DNA of 9,016 bases, taken from positions 1-9,016 of the forward strand of contig JABGPX010000753.1 in the NCBI GenBank assembly GCA_018644745.1. The letters run 5' to 3'. The position numbers and the translations under genes were made by a program. A model generated the notes under the pieces. It saw nothing but the letters and a program-made list of their open reading frames with translations. It was not told the origin of the DNA and did no database searches. Below, piece after piece: positions 1 to 7,741 of the stretch (the first letter of the stretch is position 1; the number at the start of each line of letters is the position of its first letter). The stretch comes from Spirochaetales bacterium (GTDB lineage: Bacteria; Spirochaetota; Spirochaetia; ARS1246).

Positions 1-1011
1 CGGATCACGGGGAGCCACGAAACTGGCCGCTTTGCGATCGTCGTCCCAGGTCATTGAGTTCCGGTGGTGGATTCGAATTGTATAGGGATTTTTTCGGGTG
101 AATTGTTTTCCAAGGTATGTGTATTCGACGATTACTTCCGCCGAAGCCTTTGCAGGCTCGGTGAGTTGGAGAATGCTGTTGAGAAAAAGCGCATTCAACT
201 CAACTGTTGCCTCTTCGCCGCGTCTTAGTGCCGGTATAGTCGCGGATAATCGAGGTTGGTCCATGTACTGAGGTACGTTGAAGTATACTTTCACGTCTGA
301 CACGGGGCTGTTCTCATCATTGCGGATCGTAACATGCCCTATCGGGTTTGAATCATAGTAACTGTAGAACACAGGAAATACCGGTGCCATATCCGCTTCA
401 TCTATCTTCATTTTCGTGCGTTCTGTTCCAGAATCAATCTTGAATATTGTACCAACAGTCGCGTTTATACCCTGATATAAGTCGGTATACGAGCCGGCAT
501 TGCCGTCGTATCCAAGGTAGTACTTGTAGCCGGCACCAACTGCGAGGGTAAAAGAGGGTGAGAAATCCCATGATACCGAAGCTCTACCGCCGAAATACGG
601 GTTTCCCGCGGAGCTTTCGCCAGGAAACATTCCAAGATACATACCAAATTCCGCGCCTGCGTTTATGCTCATGATATTGCCGATTCTATAATTCACTCCG
701 GACCCGATTCCGGCGCCCAGAAGCGAAAGAGGTCTTGCCTTGGCTTGAGTCGGCTGGATATTATACGAGATGCCGCCGTCAAGATAGAGCAGAGGCAGGC
801 TGGGGAAAATGTACTGCCCCCTAAATGCAGCTGAACCGCCGACGGTGTAGGGTGCGTCGGTGTGAAAGACACCGCTTCTCGGCCCAACCGGGAGTTCAAA
901 ACCGGGTATTAAATGAAATGATATGTCCTCAAAGCCCTCGGCGGCCGCCGAAAACGTAATTATCAAACAAAGAATACTTACAATTGTGAGAATTGCTTTG
1001 TTCCTGATCAT
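1..1011 (-). CDS. Secreted outer-membrane-like beta-rich protein, partial (C-terminus beyond the left edge)
   Basis: Reading the minus strand from the ATG at 1011 gives 337 open codons to the window edge, with no stop. The start is set by a strong GGAGGGG ribosome site at 1016-1022 and by a typical signal peptide: basic MIRNK, a hydrophobic stretch to about residue 20, then SAAA before EGF (cleavage near 24). Residues about 30-195 are rich in Gly and aromatics in short alternating strands (for example GAEFGMYLGMF and VGAGYKYYLGY), as in small outer-membrane beta barrels. Residues about 220-315 look like an immunoglobulin-like beta domain (HVTIRNDENSPVSDVKVYF, then a Pro/Leu-rich strand pattern). 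The last 20 visible residues hold the acidic motif TWDDDRKAASF, which I recall from large spirochaetal surface proteins; this is memory, not a search. Function is unknown. A periplasmic or enzymatic domain may follow beyond the edge. Confidence 0.8.
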   Translation of the reverse strand, partial: MIRNKAILTIVSILCLIITFSAAAEGFEDISFHLIPGFELPVGPRSGVFHTDAPYTVGGSAAFRGQYIFPSLPLLYLDGGISYNIQPTQAKARPLSLLGAGIGSGVNYRIGNIMSINAGAEFGMYLGMFPGESSAGNPYFGGRASVSWDFSPSFTLAVGAGYKYYLGYDGNAGSYTDLYQGINATVGTIFKIDSGTERTKMKIDEADMAPVFPVFYSYYDSNPIGHVTIRNDENSPVSDVKVYFNVPQYMDQPRLSATIPALRRGEEATVELNALFLNSILQLTEPAKASAEVIVEYTYLGKQFTRKNPYTIRIHHRNSMTWDDDRKAASFVAPRDP

Positions 1012-1015
1012 ATGT

Positions 1016-1022
1016 CCCCTCC
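1016..1022 (-). promoter_or_regulatory. Strong ribosome binding site that fixes the start of the minus-strand gene
   Basis: The minus strand reads GGAGGGG followed by ACAT and ATG. This is a near-perfect Shine-Dalgarno site at normal spacing. It decides the start at 1011 and makes the signal peptide the true N-terminus. Confidence 0.8.
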
Positions 1023-1030
1023 ACGATAGC

Positions 1031-1060
1031 ATTATACTAAATGTGGATATTCAGTATTGA
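1031..1060 (-). promoter_or_regulatory. Candidate promoter of the minus-strand envelope gene
   Basis: A perfect -10 hexamer TATAAT lies on the minus strand at 1031-1036. The best -35 match (TCAATA, 1055-1060, 18 bp spacer) is weak, only 3 of 6. Transcription would begin near 1024 and leave a leader of only about 13 bases, just long enough to hold the ribosome site. The weak -35 suggests an activator or a modest promoter. This is inference from pattern only. Confidence 0.4.
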
Positions 1061-1088
1061 GCCTACTATCTGTTTAATTTTACCACAA

Positions 1089-1117
1089 TTGTCAGCAATA
1101 TTCAATTTGGATTAAAT
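1089..1117 (+). promoter_or_regulatory. Candidate promoter for the ABC exporter pair
   Basis: TTGTCA at 1089-1094 (5 of 6 to the -35 consensus) is followed after 17 bp by TTAAAT at 1112-1117 (4 of 6 to the -10). Transcription would start near 1124, giving a leader of roughly 100 bases. A rival -10 is TATAAA at 1193-1198, but it has no recognisable -35. The -35 overlaps the palindrome ACAATTGT at 1085-1092. Confidence 0.35.
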
Positions 1118-1221
1118 ATATGAGTAAATAAGCAGCATTCTGATATTTCTGGATCAGGTGCTGTTTCTCTATACCGGATTTATTTTTTACCGTATAAATA
1201 TGCACTAGGGATTAAAAAATA

Positions 1222-2976
1222 ATGAGAAAAGCAGAGTTTTTGATTTCCGATGCATATCGGTATAACCGCCGCGGTCCGGTACGTTGGATTACCTCCCACG
1301 CCCTTCGATATCCCCTCTTTCCCCTGCTTCTCATCGTTCTCTCATTTTTTAATAACTTTGCATATTCAAACATTCAAATTTTAATCGGGAGAGGTTTTGA
1401 CACCATTATCGCTCCAGGCTGGCAATCAAAAGCTCTTCTTTCGATTGCACTGGCGATTATCGGTTTTGCCGTGATTCAAGGCGTTGCCGGGCTTGTCAGA
1501 AACTTTTCGACGGAATTCCTCTCCCAAAGGATAGAAAGAGATTCCCGAGCGGAGATGTACGCCGACCTCCTTGGAAAAAGCCAAACTTTTCACAGTAGAC
1601 AGCGAATCGGCGATATCATGGCCCGCGCGACTAACGATGTGCGAATGCTCAACATGATGTTCAGCCCAGGAGTCATGCTAATAGTAGACGCAGCTATCGG
1701 CCTTGTGGTGCCGATTGTGATGATAGGCTTGATCAGTTGGAAGCTTCTTCTCATCCCCGCGATTTTTACCCTATTTCTGATACTTACGGTGTACGACTAT
1801 AACCGCCGTCTGAAGCCGGTGAGTATTGCCCAGCGGGATCAATTTGGTGAGATGAACGCCGGACTCACTGACGCTGTGGCTGGTATTGAGGTCGTGAAAG
1901 CCAATGTGCGTGAGCACTATGAGTGGGATAAATTCATTGGAAATGCGCGGACCTTTCGCGACTATTTTATCAAACAGGGCCGTATTCAGGCTTTCTATCT
2001 TCCTATGCTTGTTTTCGGGGTATTCTGGGCAGCCGCTTTTTTTCATGGGCTCTATACATGGAGGGCGGGGGCCTTGAGCCTTGGTCAGGATGTCGGCTTA
2101 TTGGGATTGATGGGCACTCTTCGTTTTCCTACATTTATTTCCATTTTCTCCTTCAATCTTGTTCAGCTCGGAATCGCGAGTGCCGACCGCATTCTCAAAC
2201 TGATAAATACCGAGTCGGAACTGGACGAAAACACCGATGGGCGACGCGCGAGGATCGAAGGTTCGGTGAAGTTCGACGGAGTTCACTTTGCTTATGGGAG
2301 CAGTCCGGTACTCGAAGATATTTCCCTCTCGGTAACCCCCGGGCAGACCGTGGCGATAGTGGGGCAGACAGGATCGGGTAAGACCACTCTTACCCGGCTT
2401 ATCAATCGTATTTTTGATGCCGGCAAAGGCGAGGTCACTATCGATGGTGTCGACGTAAGAAATTGGAGCCTGGATTCGCTACGATCGCAAGTTTCTACAA
2501 TAGAGCAGGACGTGTTCCTGTATTCCCGCTCGATTGCTGACAATATCGCTTTTGGCCAGACCAATGCCACCAGAGAACGGATTGAAGAGGCGGCGCGTCA
2601 GGCTCAGGCTCATGATTTCATTCTGTCATTTGAGCATGGCTATGACACCGAGGTCGGCGAACGCGGAGTAACCCTCTCCGGAGGGCAGCGCCAGCGTATC
2701 GCTATCGCAAGAGCTTTTCTCACCAACCCGCGAATCCTTGTTCTGGATGACAGCACCAGTGCCATTGACAGCGCCACGGAGGATGACATCCAGACCGCCA
2801 TGCGGGCTATCAGCAAAGAGCGCACCACTTTTCTTATTACTCATCGACTCAGCCAAATCCGCTGGGCAGATACGATCGTGGTACTCATGCGGGGCAGGGT
2901 GGCCGATCAAGGCTCCCATAGCGAACTCATGGAGCGCAGCTCGGACTACCGTCGGATATTCGTAAGGTATAATTAG
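1222..2976 (+). CDS. Heterodimeric ABC exporter, half-transporter subunit A (degenerate ATPase site)
   Basis: This is a 584-residue type I ABC exporter half: an N-terminal six-helix membrane domain (hydrophobic spans near 30-50, 68-92, 145-190 and 255-310) fused to a C-terminal nucleotide-binding domain. Visible motifs are Walker A GQTGSGKT (381-388), Q-loop Gln429, canonical signature LSGGQ (485-489), Walker B ILVLD (505-509), D-loop SAID (513-516) and H-loop His541. The residue after Walker B is Asp510 instead of the catalytic Glu, so its own ATP site should hydrolyse poorly. This is the classic arrangement of one half of heterodimeric pumps such as TM287/288, BmrCD or LmrCD. The ATG has only a modest AGGG site at 1207-1210. 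The next gene begins 12 bp downstream and encodes the partner. It acts in the inner membrane. Substrate is unknown; lipids, drugs or peptides are all possible. Confidence 0.93.
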   Translation: MRKAEFLISDAYRYNRRGPVRWITSHALRYPLFPLLLIVLSFFNNFAYSNIQILIGRGFDTIIAPGWQSKALLSIALAIIGFAVIQGVAGLVRNFSTEFLSQRIERDSRAEMYADLLGKSQTFHSRQRIGDIMARATNDVRMLNMMFSPGVMLIVDAAIGLVVPIVMIGLISWKLLLIPAIFTLFLILTVYDYNRRLKPVSIAQRDQFGEMNAGLTDAVAGIEVVKANVREHYEWDKFIGNARTFRDYFIKQGRIQAFYLPMLVFGVFWAAAFFHGLYTWRAGALSLGQDVGLLGLMGTLRFPTFISIFSFNLVQLGIASADRILKLINTESELDENTDGRRARIEGSVKFDGVHFAYGSSPVLEDISLSVTPGQTVAIVGQTGSGKTTLTRLINRIFDAGKGEVTIDGVDVRNWSLDSLRSQVSTIEQDVFLYSRSIADNIAFGQTNATRERIEEAARQAQAHDFILSFEHGYDTEVGERGVTLSGGQRQRIAIARAFLTNPRILVLDDSTSAIDSATEDDIQTAMRAISKERTTFLITHRLSQIRWADTIVVLMRGRVADQGSHSELMERSSDYRRIFVRYN

Positions 2977-2988
2977 CAGGGGAGCAGA

Positions 2989-4797
2989 ATGCCATTTATT
3001 CTTGATGGACTCGATTCTGAGTCTTACGATAGAAACTACAGCGACAGGGAGCTGCTTCGACGGATCTCCCGTTACTTCGGAGTGTATCGCCGAAAAATGT
3101 TCGCCGTCGCGGCCATGCTTACTCTGAACTCGGTGTTCGGCACCGCTGGACCGATACTCATTTCAAAAGGTATCGATCTGGTAGCGAAAGACATAACGAA
3201 CCGGGCGATCCTGCTTCTCGCTTCAGGGGTTCTGCTGTTAGGCGTGTTCGCCTGGGGATTCAACTTTGTGCGGCAATGGGTTTCTGCCCAGGTTGTGGGA
3301 AACGTTGTACTGGATATTCGCAAGGATGTATTCCAGGCGGCGGTTCATCATGATCTCTCCTTTTTTGATGAGCATCCGACAGGCAAGATTGTCAGCAGAA
3401 TTACATCAGATACCCAGGATTTTTCCAATGTAATAACGCTCGTTGTTGATGTAATAAGCCAATTCATGCTGCTGGCGATACTTCTGACGTGGCTGTTTAC
3501 TATTGAGGTGCGGCTTACCTTTCTTGTTATCGCAATGACACCCGTTGTATTCCTGATAGCCTGGAGTTTTCGACGGATAGCTCGAAAGGTTACTCGAAAC
3601 GCCAAACGGGTAACCGCAAAAATCAATGCTCTTATTCAGGAATCCATTAGCGGGATCATGGTAGCAAAGGGATTTAGGCAGGAAAGCGCAATATACGAGA
3701 CTTTTGATAAAAATAATCGCCAGGCATATAAGGTAGGCCTCGCACGCGGCCTCGTAATGAATACTATTTTCCCCGTAATGAATCTTACCGCGGGAGTGGC
3801 TATTGGACTGATTGCCTATCTCGGCGGCCTTGCTACCCGCGGTGCCGGTATTTCACCGGGGAACTGGTTTTTGTTTATGCAGTCGGTTTGGATTTTTTGG
3901 TGGCCTATGATGAGTATTGCCTCGTTCTGGAGCCAGTTTCAGGACGGTCTCTCTTCATCCGAGAGAGTATTTGCCCTTATCGATGCGGAACCAAGAGTAA
4001 AACAGATGGGGAATAACTCCGTCGGCGCTTTTCGCGGCGACATAGATTTTCGGCAGGTAAACTTCAGCTACAACGAGAAGGAACAGGTCCTGGGTAATTT
4101 CTCTCTTCACATACCAGCGGGTGAAACTCTGGCAATTGTAGGACACACCGGTGCTGGAAAAACAAGCCTCGCCAGACTCATCGCACGATTTTATGAGTTT
4201 CAGGATGGATTGCTGTCTATCGATGGAGCGGATATCCGGTCTCTCGATATCAGCGAATACCGTAATCATATCGGGGTAGTGCCTCAATCTCCATATCTGT
4301 TCGGCGGAAGCATTCGGAACAATATCAGATATGGCAAACCCGGTGCCGATGATGTAATGGTTGAAGATGCGGCGCGGCATATTTCAAAAGGTGACTGGAT
4401 CGAAGACCTGCCTTCCGGCCTGGATTCGGATGTCGGTACCCGCGGAAGCAGTCTCTCCATGGGGCAGCGTCAACTCGTAGCTTTGGCCAGGGTACTTCTG
4501 AAAAATCCCGGTATATTTATTCTTGATGAAGCGACTGCGAGCGTCGATCCATTTACCGAGGCTCAGATCCAGGACGGTCTCGAAACCATCATGGCGAATA
4601 GAACCGCGGTGGTAATCGCTCATCGGTTGTCGACGGTGAAAACTGCCGATAGAATAATCGTGCTATCAAACGGCGGGATTATTGAGGAAGGCGATCATGA
4701 CAGCCTGCTGGCCGCCGGTGGAAATTATTCGGAGCTTTACAATACCTACTTCCGCCACCAATCTATTGAATACATAGAATCTTTTGGAAAGGAATAG
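2989..4797 (+). CDS. Heterodimeric ABC exporter, half-transporter subunit B (catalytic Walker B)
   Basis: This 602-residue half-transporter has the same fold as its upstream neighbour: membrane helices near 36-60, 72-93, 143-195, 250-283 and 290-312, then an ATPase domain. Motifs are Walker A GHTGAGKT (385-392), Q-loop Gln433, signature LSMGQ (489-493), Walker B IFILD with catalytic Glu514 and H-loop His545. The signature has Met where Gly is usual, while the catalytic Glu is present. That is the mirror image of subunit A. When the two halves dimerise, this subunit's Walker motifs and A's intact LSGGQ make the active site, and A's Asp510 site pairs with this altered signature to make the degenerate one. 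An AGGGGAG ribosome site (2978-2984) sits just after the upstream stop, so the two are translationally linked. Specificity cannot be inferred. The gene ends with TAG. Confidence 0.93.
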   Translation: MPFILDGLDSESYDRNYSDRELLRRISRYFGVYRRKMFAVAAMLTLNSVFGTAGPILISKGIDLVAKDITNRAILLLASGVLLLGVFAWGFNFVRQWVSAQVVGNVVLDIRKDVFQAAVHHDLSFFDEHPTGKIVSRITSDTQDFSNVITLVVDVISQFMLLAILLTWLFTIEVRLTFLVIAMTPVVFLIAWSFRRIARKVTRNAKRVTAKINALIQESISGIMVAKGFRQESAIYETFDKNNRQAYKVGLARGLVMNTIFPVMNLTAGVAIGLIAYLGGLATRGAGISPGNWFLFMQSVWIFWWPMMSIASFWSQFQDGLSSSERVFALIDAEPRVKQMGNNSVGAFRGDIDFRQVNFSYNEKEQVLGNFSLHIPAGETLAIVGHTGAGKTSLARLIARFYEFQDGLLSIDGADIRSLDISEYRNHIGVVPQSPYLFGGSIRNNIRYGKPGADDVMVEDAARHISKGDWIEDLPSGLDSDVGTRGSSLSMGQRQLVALARVLLKNPGIFILDEATASVDPFTEAQIQDGLETIMANRTAVVIAHRLSTVKTADRIIVLSNGGIIEEGDHDSLLAAGGNYSELYNTYFRHQSIEYIESFGKE

Positions 4798-4815
4798 AAC
4801 TGCCGGCGTTATTTC

Positions 4816-4844
4816 TTGACACACCTAATAGATCTCATCATAGT
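4816..4844 (+). promoter_or_regulatory. Promoter of the cupin and sialidase-like genes
   Basis: A perfect -35 TTGACA (4816-4821) and a 17 bp spacer lead to CATAGT (4839-4844), which matches the -10 in 4 of 6 positions. The start of transcription would fall near 4851, 30 bases before the cupin ATG. No terminator hairpin is visible between the ABC gene stop (4797) and this promoter, so read-through from upstream is also possible. Confidence 0.55.
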
Positions 4845-4882
4845 GACTTCACGAAAATTTTTATCGGAAGGCGGCTATAGGC

Positions 4883-5233
4883 ATGACGGAGAATGTGAGA
4901 AAGAGAGCAAACACGCAGGATTTAGAAGCAGTCGAGAGTCCTGAGGGTATCGCCCGGACTACCGTGGCGTATGCCACCGATACAATGCTCTGTCATTTTA
5001 AGATGAAAAAAGGCGCTTCCATTCCTCTCCACCACCATCCAGCCGCGCAAACCGGCTATATTATTAGCGGGAAGGTAAAATTCAAAACTGGAGACGGAAG
5101 CAGTACCTTCATAGCAGGGCCCGGTTGCGGGTATGCCTTCGAATCTGAGGAACCTCATGGTGCCGAGGTGCTGGAAGACTCGGAAGTTCTTGAAGTGTTT
5201 GCACCAATGCGGCCTGAATACGCAGATAATTAG
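4883..5233 (+). CDS. Small single-domain cupin protein
   Basis: This is a 116-residue protein with one cupin barrel and little else; it has no signal peptide and is therefore cytoplasmic. Cupin motif 1 is visible at about 44-63 as G-x5-HHH-x3-Q-x6-G (His50-52, Gln56, Gly63), and motif 2 around 79-92 ends in His92. The likely metal ligands are His50, His52, Gln56 and His92. Gln replaces the usual Glu of motif 1, a known variation within the superfamily. The ribosome site GGAAGG (4866-4871) supports the ATG. The next gene starts 14 bp after the stop, so the two are probably one operon, suggesting a sugar-related role such as an isomerase, epimerase or sensor. Such small cupins are also found as stand-alone proteins of unknown function, so the reaction cannot be assigned. 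Confidence 0.85.
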   Translation: MTENVRKRANTQDLEAVESPEGIARTTVAYATDTMLCHFKMKKGASIPLHHHPAAQTGYIISGKVKFKTGDGSSTFIAGPGCGYAFESEEPHGAEVLEDSEVLEVFAPMRPEYADN

Positions 5234-5247
5234 GGAGATTTTTCCAA

Positions 5248-6192
5248 ATGAACATAATATCCAAGAGAGTTTTTATTCCTTCCCCGGGATCCGGAGTCGG
5301 CGCAATGGGGGCTGCTTATTATTGTAAGAAGAGCGGCAGCGAACTCATCAGCTACCTGACTCATATATCCCGCAGCGATACGGCGGATGTCTGCTATATT
5401 AAGCGGTCTCTGGATAACGGGAGAACCTGGGAAGACTCGATTACCTGGGACATGGACTTTGCTCACCCGGACGGAACCGGCCGCCGTCATCCCCGCGGGG
5501 GATACGTCGATCCAGTGACCGGCCGGTACATTCTTATCTGGACCGAAGGTGTGCTGCCGACGGATGATCCACTTGAAGGGCTTAAGCAGTGGACCCTTCA
5601 CTATGCGGTTTCTGAAAATGGTGACCGAAGCCGCCTGATTGAAGGCCAGATTATTCACGATGGCGCGGACTTCTCGCCTGCCAAGCATATGCCGGGAATA
5701 GAGCTCGGGAAAAATGCAATGATGATTGGCGATCTCGGATGCCGGCCTATCACTCGGAGTGACGGAGTTATAGTGGTTCCCGTGCAGGTATCACCGGCAG
5801 GTGAGGATGGATATTACACGAACCCGGGCGACGGTTATACCTATACCGATGCAATGATGTTGTTTGGAACATGGAATCCCGACGGCAGTCTGCGCTGGAC
5901 CTGCTCAGAGAGAATAATCGGTGATCCGAACCGAACTACCAGGGGCATGGTTGAGCCCACGATCGCAAAACTCGACGAAGGAAAGATACTCTGCGTAATG
6001 CGTGGAAGTAACGACGCGCGGCCGGAACTTCCGGGTTACCGTTGGTATTCTCTTTCCTCAGATGGCGGTGAGACTTGGAGCGTGCCTGAGCCCTGGAGAT
6101 ATTCCGGAAATACCGCGGTACAGCCTTTTCATTCGCCCAGCTCTATGTCCCAGCTCATTGAGCTGTCGGACGGGCGGGTGTTCTGGATCTGA
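5248..6192 (+). CDS. Sialidase/neuraminidase-like Asp-box beta-propeller protein, cut short by an in-frame TGA
   Basis: This reading frame encodes 314 residues of a six-bladed sialidase-type propeller. Two Asp-box repeats (S-x-D-x-G-x-T-W) are visible at 54-61 (SLDNGRTW) and 270-277 (SSDGGETW). Glu237 in VEPTIAKLDEG and Arg252 in VMRGSND sit where conserved acidic and arginine residues lie in this family, but I cannot confirm a full catalytic Arg triad. There is no signal peptide, so it is probably a cytoplasmic glycoside-active protein rather than a secreted sialidase. AGGGAG (5232-5237) overlaps the cupin stop and serves as ribosome site. Translation should stop at the TGA at 6190-6192, which falls inside a stretch (DGRVFWI, then NICEENPRGN) that reads as one conserved block if the stop was a Gly codon. 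The last 95 codons follow in the same frame and are listed separately. Confidence 0.85.
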   Translation: MNIISKRVFIPSPGSGVGAMGAAYYCKKSGSELISYLTHISRSDTADVCYIKRSLDNGRTWEDSITWDMDFAHPDGTGRRHPRGGYVDPVTGRYILIWTEGVLPTDDPLEGLKQWTLHYAVSENGDRSRLIEGQIIHDGADFSPAKHMPGIELGKNAMMIGDLGCRPITRSDGVIVVPVQVSPAGEDGYYTNPGDGYTYTDAMMLFGTWNPDGSLRWTCSERIIGDPNRTTRGMVEPTIAKLDEGKILCVMRGSNDARPELPGYRWYSLSSDGGETWSVPEPWRYSGNTAVQPFHSPSSMSQLIELSDGRVFWI

Positions 6193-6480
6193 AATATCTG
6201 TGAAGAAAACCCTCGAGGAAACGCTCCGCGATACCCTTTGTTGGCGGTCGAAGCAGATCGCGGCAGCGGCCTTCTCATTAAAGATAGCATGGAGATTATT
6301 GATGACCGGGTAGACGGGATAAACGAGGAGCTCACGCTCTCAAATTTCTTTGTCAGGGAAGAACGCGAATCCGGGGATATTCTTTTGTATCTGCCAAGGC
6401 TTTTTGCTCAAAACATAAAGAAGCCGGGCGGAGAAGGCGATTTTACCTGTGATCTTCTCGAATATCGCTTTTCTCTCTAA
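6190..6480 (+). pseudogene. C-terminal end of the sialidase-like gene, separated by an in-frame TGA
   Basis: This is the same reading frame as the upstream propeller gene (codons 315-411). After the TGA it stays open for 95 sense codons and ends with TAA at 6478-6480. The residues (NICEENPRGNAPRYPLL, then LLIKDSMEIIDDRVDG and LTLSNFFVREERESGDILLY) look like the closing blades of this family, with strong beta-strand alternation and no frameshift. It has no ribosome site or start of its own, so it is not a separate gene. The full protein would be 410 residues, a more usual family length. From remembered relatives (FWxGNI...PENPRGN) the missing residue is Gly, and GGA to TGA needs one base change. 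A recent nonsense mutation or a sequencing error is most likely; read-through is less likely. Confidence 0.8.
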
Positions 6481-6490
6481 TCTCGTATAC

Positions 6491-6519
6491 TTGACAATCG
6501 TACAAGGGTTTCCTACTAT
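6491..6519 (+). promoter_or_regulatory. Promoter of the acyl-CoA dehydrogenase-etfBA operon
   Basis: A perfect -35 TTGACA (6491-6496) is followed, after exactly 17 bp, by TACTAT (6514-6519, 4 of 6 to the -10). Transcription would start near 6526, leaving a leader of about 50 bases before the ATG at 6577. A small imperfect inverted repeat, CTTG-N9-CAAG (6490-6506), overlaps the -35 and could be an operator, but it is too short to assign. Confidence 0.6.
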
Positions 6520-6564
6520 CCCCGAAACGCTTACTACGTGCTTCAATCCACAAAATTCACAAGA

Positions 6565-6569
6565 AAGGA
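6565..6569 (+). promoter_or_regulatory. Ribosome binding site that selects the dehydrogenase start
   Basis: AAGGA lies 7 bases before the ATG at 6577. A GTG at 6538 in the same frame would add 13 residues (MLQSTKFTRKDAI), but it has no such site and lies very close to the predicted transcription start. The ATG product begins MDYFLTEEQQ, the usual N-terminus of the family. Confidence 0.75.
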
Positions 6570-6576
6570 TGCAATA

Positions 6577-7737
<1,161 letters not shown>

Positions 7738-7741
7738 TTAA

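Noticed and set aside
3955..4380. 141-codon open frame on the minus strand inside ABC subunit B
   Set aside because: It lies wholly opposite a strongly supported ABC ATPase, has no family features, and is a codon-bias shadow.
4853..4866. AAAATTTT-type palindrome in the cupin leader, considered as an operator
   Set aside because: It is a short AT-rich self-complement with no extended dyad, expected by chance in a leader.
5230..5688. 152-codon open frame on the minus strand opposite the propeller gene
   Set aside because: It is opposite an Asp-box protein with clear motifs. No ribosome site or known domain is visible on the minus strand.
6190..6240. Selenocysteine insertion at the TGA
   Set aside because: No clear stem-loop with a bacterial SECIS-like apex is visible downstream, and the family expects Gly, not Cys, at this residue.
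6431..6477. Imperfect inverted repeat (GAGAAGGCGAT with ATCGCTTTTCTC) at the end of the propeller gene, considered as a terminator
   Set aside because: The loop is over 20 bases, the stem has mismatches, and no T-run follows. It lies within codons that read as protein.
6238..6480. Separate small gene after the propeller stop
   Set aside because: It is in the same frame as the upstream gene, has no ribosome site, and its residues read as the missing C-terminus of the propeller.
6490..6506. CTTG-N9-CAAG dyad over the dehydrogenase -35, considered as a Rex or fatty-acid regulator site
   Set aside because: It does not match the Rex consensus (TTGTGA-N6-TCACAA), and the half-sites are only 4 bases, so it is mentioned under the promoter only.
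6538..6576. GTG at 6538 as the start of the acyl-CoA dehydrogenase
   Set aside because: It has no ribosome site and adds 13 residues not typical of the family. The ATG at 6577 has AAGGA at the right distance.
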